From: Gonium pectorale
Taxonomy: Eukaryota > Chlorophyta > Chlorophyceae > Chlamydomonadales > Volvocaceae
Assembly (NCBI GenBank): GCA_001584585.1
Contig: LSYV01000041.1
Location: 679,709 to 693,611 of the forward strand
DNA: 13,903 bases
Direction of reading: 5' to 3'
The notes beneath the pieces are model-generated. The model searched no databases. It saw only the letters and a list, made by a program, of their open reading frames with translations, and was not told the origin of the DNA. This document shows positions 1-8,535 of the stretch, piece after piece (the first letter of the stretch is position 1; each line of letters begins with the position of its first letter). A program made the translations under genes and the position numbers.

Positions 1-37
1 GCCCCGAAACCCACCGCCTCGCACGCCGCGCACCTCA

Positions 38-105
38 CAGTTGGATTCACAGTGGCAGTGGACTTCCCGAGGGCAGGTGGATCCACGAGGCAGTTGGATT
101 CACAG
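38..105. repeat. 15-bp direct repeat
   Basis: CAGTTGGATTCACAG occurs at 38-52 and again at 91-105, 53 bp apart. No function is evident. Confidence 0.8.
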
Positions 106-161
106 AGAGGCGCAGAGGCGGGGGGAGGTGAAGCATCGCGCTGACAGAGAAAACTGTAGGT

Positions 162-166
162 TTACA
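162..166 (-). terminator. Candidate TGTAA polyadenylation signal for the transporter
   Basis: TTACA on the plus strand reads TGTAA on the minus strand. It is the only such motif found between the transporter stop and the left edge. Its distance of about 1.6 kb makes the assignment tentative. Confidence 0.3.
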
Positions 167-469
167 GTACCGTACCGGTAAGTGGCGGTTTCTAACGAAG
201 GCATCGCACCGCGGATGCAAACTGTCAAGGGAGAAGATGGGAAGGAGCTCCAACCACGCAGCGCCAGGCTGCAACACCATCTCAGGGAAAGGCTACCGTA
301 CCGAGTTGTTGCCAGCACTGCTGCTGCTGCTGCTGCTGCATGCGGACAGACGGAACTCGACGTCCCGTCGTTAAGCTCTCCTGGCCCCTGGCACCGCCGG
401 GTCGTCCGTGCCCGGGCGATACCCCGCTCTGCGCACTTCGTCAATGCATCCCCCCGGCTTTGACGGACA

Positions 470-481
470 TGTAACCTGTAA
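470..481 (+). terminator. Tandem TGTAA motifs on the plus strand
   Basis: TGTAA occurs at 470-474 and 477-481. A convergent plus-strand gene entering from the left edge could end here, but no coding exon of such a gene is visible in the window. Confidence 0.2.
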
Positions 482-557
482 TTGAGCGCCGCAATTGTGG
501 ACCGGCTGCCGAGTTCCCTTCACACACTTAATTCTGGGCCGCATCTGGGGCTACATA

Positions 558-662
558 CAGGGACATCACCCTACCCCTTCAACTGCCTATGGAGCTGGGT
601 CCTACCACGACGCCATCACTTTCGCGCTGACGCTCGTCGTATGCGTTTTCCTTTTCAACACA
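558..662 (+). repeat. Dispersed repeat, copy 1
   Basis: Shares GGGACATCACC, GGAGCTGGGTCCTAC and CCATCACTTTCGCGCT, in order, with 8644-8733 in the same orientation. There are small indels and scattered substitutions. It lies outside any exon, so it is probably a fragment of an interspersed repeat family. No coding capacity or target-site duplication was found. Confidence 0.7.
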
Positions 663-1769
663 CTTAAGGGTACCGTATCCCCTCGCGCCCACCACCCCTC
701 AAGCTGGGGGCGCAGCGCGGTCCCCAGCAACGCCCTCCCTACACGCGGGCGCGGGCACCGCATCGCACAGGCCTAGGCCGTACATACCGCACTACAGCAT
801 CCACAATAAAGCTCCACCAGCACCGCCAATACCAAGGGCGCACACGCGCCAAACACGCACGCACGCTGTCTCTTGCCCTCACCCCACCTCCCATCTCATC
901 TGCCGCGCCGACGCGCTGCCGCTCACGCCATGCCGCAGCACGGCGAGCCGGGGCAGGGCTTGCGTCGCAGTTCGCTGCAAGTCACGAGGCGAAAAAGCTA
1001 GCTCTTTCAACGGGCTGCACGCCCTACGACAGCTTGGTGGTAGGGCACACACGCGCCAGCATCTAGGTCGCCCGTCGTGCCCCTGCACCCCTGCAGCCCC
1101 CAGCCCTGCAGCATGCACTGGTCTGCTGCTGCTTTGGGAAACCCGAGCACCCGACGAAACACGGGGCGGTACTTCGCGCCCAGGACGCCGTCTGCCATGC
1201 GCTCTGCTCGCCGGAAGGCGTGACAACCTCGTATGCCATACATCAACCTCAGCACGCCCCTGCACGTGACTGCGGCACCTGGGCCGCACCTCGTGCCGGC
1301 CCCCGGCCCCCCAGGGAGGCATCCCCCAGGAACAGGCGCGAGTCCCGCCCTAGGTGGAAAACACAGCAGACCGCTCAACCAAGTGCGACCCTCCCGAGAG
1401 GAAAGATCACCATACGTCGAGATGAAGGGCATCGCGGTCTGTCCTTAAGCTCGCGACACGAAAGCGCACCGCAAGGCCCACAAGGCCCCACAACAAACTG
1501 GCCAGGCGGCCCCCATCCCCACAAACGGCTCCTGGCCCCATGCTGGCCCCATGCCTATGCCGGCGCTCTGCCGCTGCTGCCGCTGCTGCCACTCGCATCC
1601 ACGGCGCCATCTGCCGCCGCCCCGCGGCTGACTGATACCGCCTCGTCGGCGCGGACTCAGTCCTTGACCCAGTCGCAGCCGCAGCCGCACCGACAGCCGC
1701 AGTCGCAGCCGCCCCAGGTACAGGTACAAGCGTGCGAATGACGGCGGGGGGGGGCACGGTTCCGTCCGC

Positions 1770-2066
1770 CTACACCTGCGAGTCGCCCGCGGCGCCGCCC
1801 GCCGCTGCTGCCGCTGCCGTGCCCGACGACGAGCTGGCGCCGGGGCAGGGGCCCGCGCTGGTGACCGCCACCGCGGCGCCCGCGACGTTGCAGATCTGGA
1901 TGGTGGAGTGCTGGATGCCCAGGCTGCCGCGCACGTAGGCCTCCAGAGAGCGCAGCACGGCGTCGGCGTCGGCCGCCTCGGCGATGTGCACGTGGGCGGT
2001 GAGGATGGGTAGGCCCATGCTGAGGTTCCACACGTGCAGGTCGTGCACGTCCAGGATGCCCTCCAT
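1770..2066 (-). CDS. MTP1: MTP1-like exon 8 (C-terminal cytosolic domain and stop)
   Basis: Residues 642-739: [20 protein letters not shown], a strand (ILTAHVHI) and a helix ending in HSTIQICNV, the metallochaperone-like fold of CDF C-termini. An Ala/Ser/Gly-rich tail follows, ending DSQV and TAG at 1772-1770. The acceptor is AACCCCCAG. A GT just before the stop (CGCAG|GTGTAG) might act as a donor, but no further exon is needed. Confidence 0.92.
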   Translation of the reverse strand: MEGILDVHDLHVWNLSMGLPILTAHVHIAEAADADAVLRSLEAYVRGSLGIQHSTIQICNVAGAAVAVTSAGPCPGASSSSGTAAAAAAGGAAGDSQV

Positions 2067-5000
2067 CTGGGGGTTGGCCGGGAGGGGTCAGAGGATTGGA
2101 AGGCGTGCGCAGTAGAGAGGCCGGAGGCGCACATACTGGGGTTGGGGTGGGGGGGAGTGGGGCCCGTGGGGTGTGGGTGTGGAATAGTAGGGGACTGCCA
2201 GTCAGCCTTCTCTTGCAAGAGGATCTTCTGGCACTGCGGCGCTGGACCGGACTCACGGCTTGAGCAGTCGCATCAGAACAGCCCTGACCTGTGCCCGAGA
2301 GTCCTCCTCGCCCATCGCGCCCGCCACCTCGTGTCAACACGCCAGGTGCCCAACCGCCCTCCCCACCGCCCAAGTCCCCCGACCGTAACCCGGCGCCCAC
2401 CAGCGACATCGCCTCCGCCACCGCCGCCACGTTGAGGTGCGGCGGCGTGCGCTCCATGAGCGTGTGCATGATGTCAGCGATGATGCCCCGCGTGGTCATC
2501 AGCACCAGCACCGCAAAGAAGAAGGTGCAGATGGGGTCGGCGATCTGGGTCGGACCGGCGGGGGCGGAGGGACAGCGGGGCGGCAGGTTCAGGGCGCGCA
2601 GCGGGGCAGAGGGGCGGGGCATCAAGATGGCGAGGAGTTGGGGGCTTGGGACACGAGGGCATGTAACCGGTATCAGCGCCGTCAAACCCCATCGCTGCCC
2701 AACATTGCATTGCACCCAACGGGTGCTGAATTCAAGCACCTGCGCATTGTACAGCTCCCCTGCCAGCGCCCTCTCCGGCATCCCCCTTCCCCCTTCAGCA
2801 ACTTCATCCTTACGCTCGTCACCTGGCTTTGCCCCTTCCCCCCAGCACCCCGCCCGCCCTTCCACACCACCCTCCCGCACGCCCTTCCTGCGCCGCATGT
2901 ACAAGGCCCCTTCCCGCGCTGCACCTGCGCGTCCCACCCCTTACCACTCGCCCCCCTGCTACGCAGCCTCCGCCTCCCCCCTGCACCCTCCCCCCCGCAC
3001 CGCACCTGCCACCTGGGGTCGTCCTGCTTCCACCAGATGAGCGCCCCCGCCGCCGCCACCCCGATGCTCTGCAGCAGGTCCCCGATCACGTGGAGCACCG
3101 CGCTGCGCAGGTTGATGTTGTGGCCGTGACCATGGCCGTGGCCGTGGTCGTGACCATGCCCGTGCCCGTGGCTGTGGTCGTGGTGATCATGACCATGCCC
3201 GTGGCCGTGGTGGTCGTGATCGTGGTGATCGTGGTCGTGATCGTGGCCGTGGTGATCGTGGCCGTGGTGGCCGCTGCCGCGAGCCGCGTGGCCGTAGCCC
3301 CGGCTGTGCCCCCGGCCGTGCTTGTGGCCGTGGCCGTGGCTGTGGCTGTGAGCTAGGCGCGGCAGGTGGCTGTAGCTTCCGGCGCGTGAGCGCGAGCGGC
3401 CGCGCGGCGGCGTGGCGCCAGGGCTCGGCGCCAGGCCCGCACCGCCGCCCTCCTCTCCCTCCCCCTCCGTGTGGCTGTGGCTATGGCTGCAGTGCTTGTG
3501 CCCGTGTGTATGGCCGTGGCCGTGGCCGTGATCATGGTGGTGGTGCTCGTGGTCATGGTCGTGATCGTCACTGCTGTCGCTGTGGTCACCGACGGCACCG
3601 CTGCCAGCAGCAGGGGCCGACACCACAGCTGCCGGCATGCTGCCTCCGGCGGGCGCCTCCTCGTGCCCGTGCCCATGCGGGTGTTCGTGATCACTGTCGT
3701 GGCTGTCATGGTCGTGGTCGTGGGCCCCCTCTTTGCCGTGGCTGTGGCTGTGGCTGTGGCCGCCACAGCCGTGCTTATGGCCGTGCTTGTGGCCATGCTC
3801 GTGGCCATGGCCGTGGCCGTTTGGTGCCACCTCCAGGGCCGTGTTGCCGCTGCCGCTCGGCGCCGCGCCAGAGGAGGCCACCAGCAGCTGCCCCACGTCC
3901 ACCCGCACCGGCACCTCGTGATGGCCCTCCCTGCTTTGTGTTACAGGTTTCCGGAGCCCATGTGGAGACAAGGGATTTCGGACGAAGGAAGGTGAGCTAC
4001 TTGGGAGGGCTGGTCTCTGTGTAGGCGATGACCCTGCAGCTCGGGATCACTGGCAACCGACGGGGCTGCCCACTCCTTGTAAACAGCCGAAGCAGTCCCG
4101 ACGGGCCGTGTACCCGCATAGTAGACCGCTATGAAGGCCGCCCCACCCCCTCCCGCCCCACCCCCCTTCCTCACCGGATAATGACCGAGACGGGCGCAGC
4201 TGCTGCCATGGGCGCGGCCGCTGCGCCGGCGGTCGTCGGCAGGGGCAGCGTGATGACGCAGCAGCTGCCGCCGCCGGCTAGGGGGGGGGGCGGGGGAAGG
4301 GTCGAGGTGGTGACTTTGGTCGAGAAGGGCCGGGGCGCAAGAGTGGAAGTAAAGTGCGACTGCTAGCACTTCCGGCCACTAGTTCAACATGAAATGGGGC
4401 GTTGAGTGGGAGGCGAGTTTCGGCATGTGAGCGGCCCGGAGCGAAGTCCGGGTCACAGGCCCAAACCCTGGGCTAGTGCGGCATCGTATCTGCTGTAACG
4501 CAACATGGCAGCGGCGAACCATACGTGGTAATGGTGCCGCCCGCAATGCCGTGGGACCACGAACGCACCAGCACCGGCCAGGTGCCCAGCCCAAAGCCAT
4601 GCACCAACGCTCAGCCCTCCCCTGCTGTTGCCCCGCCGACCCCACAGTACCCGCGCGCCGAACGCGGTCACTGGGAACGCCCCGCTGCCCCACACGCTCC
4701 ACAAACACGCACACAAAGCCTCAAATGCGACGCTCCTCTTCTCGATACACGGCCCCCTGCCCTTGCCCTCGCCCGCGCGACAGAGCGCCAACCGGCCGCG
4801 GCCCCCGAACCCAGGCTCCGCCCCCTCTCCTGCCGCCCGGCCCCTCACACTCACCCGCACGGGGCGAGTGCGCGTGCGAGTCCTCCCCGCCGCCGCTGCT
4901 GCTGTGCGACCCGCTGTGGCTGTGGTCGTGGTGGCTGTGGCTGTGGCTATGGCTGTGATCGTGCCCGTGGCTGTGTCCGTGCCCGTGGCTGTGTCCGTGT

Positions 5001-6528
5001 CCGTGGCCATGGCCGTGCCCGTGGTCGTGGTCGTGGCAGTGGCCCCCCACGCCGTGCACGTGGTGCTCGCCAAGCACCGCCGCGATGACAAGGTTGAAGC
5101 CGATGCCCGCGCAGGCCACCAGGAACATCACTGCGGAGAGGGGGGGGAGGAGAGAGGTGGGGAGGGGAGGAGAGAGGCGGGGCGAAGAGGGGGGCACAGG
5201 GTTCGGGAGGTGCTGAGTTGCCTGGAGAGCGGGGAGCTACGACCGCAGCTGGACGAGCTGGCGGGCCACTCCAGACACCCCGTCGGACTAGGTGGGTGCG
5301 GGGCGTGCGTCGGGGAGAGGAAATGCGGTCCTGAGATGCGGGCTGGCTGTTGGCTGCAGCGTGGTAGGCAGAAGCCGACTTTCACCTCTTGGGTCCAAGG
5401 TCTCACGGCTTCCGCCACTGCCCTCCACCACCGTGCTCTCCGCCATCATGGCTCTCCCCCCCCCACCCGCGCAGACAGACGAGCCACACGGTAAGATCAA
5501 GACACCCCCCGGTGACGACGCACAGCGGTCGGTGGCTCGCCACAGCCCGCAGCCACACCCAGCCACCCGCACCCACGTTTGCCGTTCACGGGCTCGGGGT
5601 ACAGCAGCCGCAGTACGGCCTCGTACACCAGGGCGCCGGTGACGGCCCAGATGGTCAGCACCGAGATGAGCGCCCCCAGGATTTCGATACGGTGATACCC
5701 GAAGGAGTAGGCAGCCGCGCTCTTGCGCGTCACGGCCCATGCTGCGAACAGCGACACGGCAAAGCCGGCCACATCCGAGAGCATGTGGGCAGCATCCGAG
5801 AGGATGGCGATGCTGTGGGACGTGCCAGAGCAGGGGGGGGGGCGGGGGCGGTAAGGGCATTGATGGGTGTTGTACTTCCTTGCGGGGTCCGTCGGGAGGA
5901 GGATTGTTGGAAGGGGGGCCGGATGGATGGGGGAGGGGTGGCGGTGGCTCGCGACCGCGCCCAGATGTTCAGGGTGCAAGCGGCGAGAAGTTCAGGGCCC
6001 GTCCAATAGGAGGAAGTTTCCAAGAGTACAGCGGGTTTAGAGGTCGCGACGGAAGAGCATCCCGAAAGGCGGCTCCGGGATGGACGCGCAACCTCATGGA
6101 CGGCACGAGTGCAAGAAGGAAGATATTGGCCTCTTCATTTGTTCATGACAACCCAAGCGGGGATGTCGCCGCTCGACGCTTCCCGCCGAGAGGACCCCAT
6201 CCCACGCTTGCAGCCCCCGAACACCACCTGTGCGCCATGTAGCCGCCGACAACTTCCACTGACATGAAAATAGCGCACAGAATGCATGCTGCAAGCAGCT
6301 TGCGCTGAACCTGCGGTTCAAAGCTAGGTTGAAAGCCCCGATTGCTCGACTCCTTGACTTCCGCGGACTTGCCCTCTTGTGCTCGGCATTATTCTTTTTC
6401 GATCCGTCTGATAAGAAGCAGCTAGATTTGTGAAGCAAGCAGTCCGATGCCTTCCGCTCCGCTATGGCAACAACAGTCTGCGGCTCTGCAGTGTGGTCCG
6501 CCTCTAGTAGCGGTGTTCGCTCCGACAT
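1770..6528 (-). CDS. MTP1: Zinc transporter of the cation diffusion facilitator family (ZnT/MTP1 type), eight exons
   Basis: Predicted to move Zn2+ out of the cytosol into a vacuole or other endomembrane compartment by proton exchange, the established role of Zn-type CDF proteins. Exons: 6373-6528, 6228-6310, 5577-5812, 4855-5130, 4175-4277, 3006-3930, 2401-2544, 1770-2066. They total 2,220 nt (739 residues plus stop) and every junction keeps phase. Membrane segments lie near residues 57-76, 81-104, 122-145, 159-179, 559-584 and 594-614. The tetrahedral metal site is HMLSD (H89, D93) in segment 2 plus HVIGD (H565, D569) in segment 5. [14 protein letters not shown] before segment 3 and DVHDLHVW in the C-terminal cytosolic domain are family hallmarks. 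Residues 180-556 form a His-rich loop, far longer than in ZnT or plant MTP1 proteins. The family call is firm. The symbol follows the name used for Zn-type CDFs of plants and algae, and orthology was not tested. Confidence 0.9.
2401..2544 (-). CDS. MTP1: MTP1-like exon 7 (membrane segment 6)
   Basis: Residues 594-641, starting [20 protein letters not shown], the conserved sixth helix of ZnT proteins, and continuing [10 protein letters not shown] into the cytosolic domain. The acceptor is CGACCCAG and the donor is TCGCTG|GTGGGC. It is phase 0 at both ends. Confidence 0.92.
3006..3930 (-). CDS. MTP1: MTP1-like exon 6 (long His-rich loop and membrane segment 5)
   Basis: Residues 286-593. By hand count it has nearly 80 histidines in three blocks of HG/HD/HS/HK repeats. 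A Ser/Arg-rich spacer ([15 protein letters not shown]) and an Ala/Gly-rich spacer lie between the blocks. It then enters helix 5, [20 protein letters not shown], with the second HxxxD. The acceptor is AAAGCAG at 3931 and the donor is TGGCAG|GTGCGG. The long open frames on the opposite strand are by-products of this repetitive coding sequence. Confidence 0.93.
3119..3355 (-). repeat. Histidine-coding short tandem repeat inside exon 6
   Basis: Near-perfect alternation of CAC/CAT with GGC, GAC or AGC codons produces the HG/HD/HS tract just before membrane segment 5. Similar tracts lie at about 3470-3580, 3680-3820 and 4910-5050. Such hexamer-like DNA is prone to copy-number change. Confidence 0.8.
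4175..4277 (-). CDS. MTP1: MTP1-like exon 5 (Cys-Cys, Ala/Pro-rich insert in the loop)
   Basis: Encodes [18 protein letters not shown] followed by an Ala/Pro-rich stretch ending PVSVII. It is bounded by a CCCTAG acceptor and a GTGAGG donor. The 103-nt length (entry phase 1, exit phase 2) is exactly what joins exons 4 and 6 in frame, which is the main evidence for it. I recognise no domain in it. Confidence 0.75.
4855..5130 (-). CDS. MTP1: MTP1-like exon 4 (membrane segment 4, first His-rich block)
   Basis: Begins [20 protein letters not shown] (helix 4) and then gives about 28 histidines in GH, SH and DH alternation within roughly 70 residues. The acceptor is CTCTCCGCAG and the donor is the consensus GTGAGT at 4854-4849. 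Entry and exit are both phase 1. Confidence 0.9.
5577..5812 (-). CDS. MTP1: MTP1-like exon 3 (membrane segments 2-3, first HxxxD site)
   Basis: Residues 81-158, carrying SDAAHMLSD, the conserved [12 protein letters not shown] motif and the third helix, ending YPEPVNGK. The acceptor is GTCCCACAG and the donor is GTGGGT at 5576-5571. The codon split at the left junction (AG+C = Ser) restores the family sequence AHSIAILSD. Confidence 0.92.
6228..6310 (-). CDS. MTP1: MTP1-like exon 2 (membrane segment 1)
   Basis: Encodes [20 protein letters not shown] followed by VGGYMAH, the classic first CDF helix. The acceptor is GAACCGCAG just right of 6310 and the donor is CACAG|GTGGTG. Its frame differs from exon 1 read straight through, so an intron (or a frameshift) must separate them. 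Entry phase 0, exit phase 2. Confidence 0.85.
6373..6528 (-). CDS. MTP1: MTP1-like exon 1 (start codon, cytosolic N-terminus)
   Basis: Residues 1-52, starting [12 protein letters not shown]. The ATG at 6528 sits in AAAAAATGTCG, a good algal start context. The Cys pair and following Ser-Asp and His ([13 protein letters not shown], then AEHKR) resemble the Cys-containing N-terminus of plant MTP1. The exon end is inferred: no good GT donor lies in the right phase, but GCAAGT at 6372-6367 is a strong GC-type donor that exits in phase 0. A weaker alternative is a GT after codon 18. Confidence 0.6.
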
Positions 6529-6535
6529 TTTTTGT
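6518..6535 (-). promoter_or_regulatory. Start-codon context of the transporter gene
   Basis: On the minus strand an A-rich run leads directly into ATGTCG. This fits the A/C-rich leader and ATG-G/T-CG preference of Chlamydomonas start sites and supports the chosen start. Confidence 0.6.
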
Positions 6536-7158
6536 TATTACTGTAGTAAAGATCGCCGCCTGCCAACCTCAAGCAGGTGGGGGCACTTTCGTTTCGGCAA
6601 GCCGGCTTAGGCTAAAGCTTGTGGCGTGACTACAAGTGACACTATGGCAGTATGCAGTGGCGGCGAATATCGATAATGCTATGTTCATGGGCAGGCCTGT
6701 GTAAGGCGCGTGCCCTCCTTTACTAACATCGTAACCCGTCTGACAGGGTATGACACGCGGCGGCAGCACCCCGGGGGTCCCAGCGATGCCCCCTCCCTTG
6801 CCCACCACCATGCCTCGCGCAGTTATGAGGCTAGCCAGATATGGAGCCCATGCGTCGGGCCGCTACCTTCAGGAGGGGTCGGGCAACCACCGGCAGAAAG
6901 GCTTTTCGGCCACTCCACATTCTATACCAGGTGACAGGGCCCGCCGGGGAAACCGAGATTAGTATGACGCACAATCGCGTGCTCACGGGTTACGTGCGAC
7001 ATGCATGCCCTTGCCGCTTGAGCAGCCTCCATCGGGCGCCGTGGCACATACGCCGTACCGATGCATGTACGGCAGATGCCGGTGCGACTGCGGCCGCCCA
7101 ACACTCGCAGCCCGTGAAAGGCAGCTCAAACGACCATACCAAGCCTACACGCGCAGCG

Positions 7159-7184
7159 GCCACATCCTTCATGTGGGATGTGGC
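7159..7184. repeat. Perfect short hairpin
   Basis: GCCACATCC and GGATGTGGC form 9-bp arms around an 8-nt loop (10 bp if the flanking G-C pair is counted). No function is assigned. Confidence 0.6.
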
Positions 7185-7333
7185 CCGCGAGGCGGTTATG
7201 ATGGCTGACGCAGACGCGGGGCGTTGAGCTGGCCAGACCGCATGGCGGGCAGGGGGGGGCCGTGTCCCGCCACGGGGGCTGAGGCACCAGGGCAGGGCCG
7301 GGCAGGGCCGGGCTGCGGTACGGTAGCCGCCGC

Positions 7334-7367
7334 CAGCCTAGGCTCCCAGCCTAGGCTCCCAGCCTAG
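7334..7367. repeat. 13-bp tandem repeat, about 2.6 copies
   Basis: The unit CAGCCTAGGCTCC, with a CCTAGG palindrome at its core, is repeated head to tail in the intergenic region. Confidence 0.8.
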
Positions 7368-8024
7368 CCATATGACACTCCCCATCTGCTGCACTGTACC
7401 GGGCACACATCCTTTTGATCGGCACAAAAAAAGAGAAACCTGCATAGAAAGAGGGAGGGGCACACTCTTACAACTCCACAGCTGCGCTGCGCTCGCACAG
7501 TTTCAACACCCTAGGGCTCCTATCACTTTTGTGCGAGCACGCCGTCGTTGGGCGGCACGCCCCTCGCAGCACGCGTGCGTGGGGAAGGATGGGGTCGCTG
7601 GTGTGAAGGCGCCAGCGCCGCGGCCCTTCGACACCGGCCAGTCAGGGCTCCATCCCCTGCTGCCGACGCTGCACCGTTGGGGTAGATCGCTTACACTGCC
7701 TTCGTATCTGGGTGGCCCCCCCTATCACGCGTGGGCGCCACATGGGGCCACTGGCCACACCGAGGACCGCTCGCCCAACAGTAAGACCCCAACGAAAACG
7801 AGCCATACGAGCATCTCAAAGCCTTCGAACCCATCTGAGACCGCAACAGCGAGCTTGCAACGGGGGCCGGCACGCGCCAGGCACACTCCTGCCCGCCCGC
7901 GGCTGCTCTCGCCACCGCGAGGATCCGTGCGTGCCGCCCTCGGCCCGTCGGTCGCGGCATCGCCCTCGCAGACACACGGTATCCAATACATACAGTTTAA
8001 GCGGGTTATTATACCCGTGGTAAT

Positions 8025-8029
8025 GTTAC
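8025..8029 (-). terminator. TGTAA polyadenylation signal of the SirB1-like gene
   Basis: TGTAA on the minus strand, 83 nt past the stop codon at 8114-8112, lying between stem-loops at 8032-8067 and a weaker one at about 8007-8022. Two more distal TGTAA motifs (7695 and 7472) are alternatives. Confidence 0.45.
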
Positions 8030-8031
8030 AA

Positions 8032-8067
8032 CAAGCTCCCTGCATGGGAGCTTGGGATGCGATCCCA
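8032..8067. repeat. Two adjacent stem-loops in the 3' UTR
   Basis: CAAGCTCCC/GGGAGCTTG (8032-8054) is a perfect 9-bp stem with a 5-nt loop. TGGGAT/ATCCCA (8053-8067) is a 6-bp stem with a 3-nt loop sharing its edge. They lie between the stop codon and the nearest TGTAA of the minus-strand transcript. Confidence 0.6.
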
Positions 8068-8111
8068 CACGTACGGCCTGCGGGGAAGGGACCCCGGCCG
8101 TGCCAGCGTCC

Positions 8112-8535
8112 TCACCAGGTCAGCGGCAGGGGCTTTCGAGCCACGGCCCCCGCCCTCAGCCAGGGCGGCGTGGCCCCCAGCGTCCCCTCGAGGCTCAGAG
8201 CCTCCGCCGGCTCATCCCAAACCCCGCCGCCGCCGCCGCCGCCAGCGCCGTCGCCGCCAGCCGCCACCGCCGCCTCGCGTGTTTGGTCGAGCACGGCCGT
8301 CAGCCGGCGGCACAGGAGCAGGTCGAATGGGTCGGGGCCCGGGGCCGATACCCCTCCCGGCACCCGCCCCCACGCGGAGGCCCGGGCTGCGGACGCCTGG
8401 GCGGCGGAGGACGATGCTGCGGAGGCGGCCGTGGCAGCGGAGGAGGAGGGCGCCACCGCCGCCAGGTACGCTCGCAGCTCCGTGGCCGCGGCGCCCAGCT
8501 CCCCGCAGTGCACCAACAAGACCGCCAGGTCGCGC
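8112..8535 (-). CDS. SirB1-like gene, last exon and stop
   Basis: Encodes RRDLAVLLVHCGELGAAATE, then LRAYLAAVAP, completing the TPR-like pair. Long Ala/Ser and Gly tracts follow, with an acidic patch (VWDEPAEALSLEG) and the end KPLPLTW plus TGA at 8114-8112. The acceptor is CATCCCAG. A GTGAGG overlaps the stop codon and could be a donor for a shorter-lived alternative, but no later exon was found. Confidence 0.75.

Larger units (their letters stand above)
1..1769. other. Non-coding region downstream of the transporter gene (probable long 3' UTR)
   Basis: No open frame here has splice signals plus recognisable protein similarity. The region follows the transporter stop codon. The only minus-strand TGTAA polyadenylation motif I found is far away at 166-162, so the 3' UTR may be about 1.6 kb, or it may end at a non-canonical signal. 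It also holds a CTG run (318-338), one dispersed-repeat copy (558-662) and an AATAAA on the plus strand near 805, which is not the normal algal signal. Confidence 0.5.
6529..8111. other. Intergenic region: transporter upstream DNA and 3' end of the SirB1-like gene
   Basis: No supportable exon lies here. The part next to 6529 should hold the transporter's 5' UTR and promoter; I see no convincing TATA box or metal-response element. The part next to 8111 is the 3' UTR of the right-hand gene. Minus-strand TGTAA motifs lie at 8029-8025, 7695-7691 and 7472-7468. An open frame at 7372-8580 on the plus strand runs antisense into the last exon of that gene and has no family similarity. Confidence 0.6.

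Noticed and set aside
795..815. AATAAA as a polyadenylation signal
   Set aside because: Green algae of this type use TGTAA, and no plus-strand gene leads into this site.
1657..2937. Long minus-strand frame (426 codons) as a single exon
   Set aside because: Only 2401-2544 matches the transporter. The rest is intron read-through and antisense-like low complexity, and the splice sites at both ends are clear.
3471..3995. Val/Ala-rich membrane-like frame on the plus strand opposite the His-rich exon
   Set aside because: It is the antisense of CAC/GGC codon repeats, which automatically read as Val/Ala/Met. The minus strand has the conserved CDF motifs.
8020..8075. tRNA gene
   Set aside because: The T-arm-like hairpin lacks the TTCRA loop and no acceptor stem or A box could be paired.
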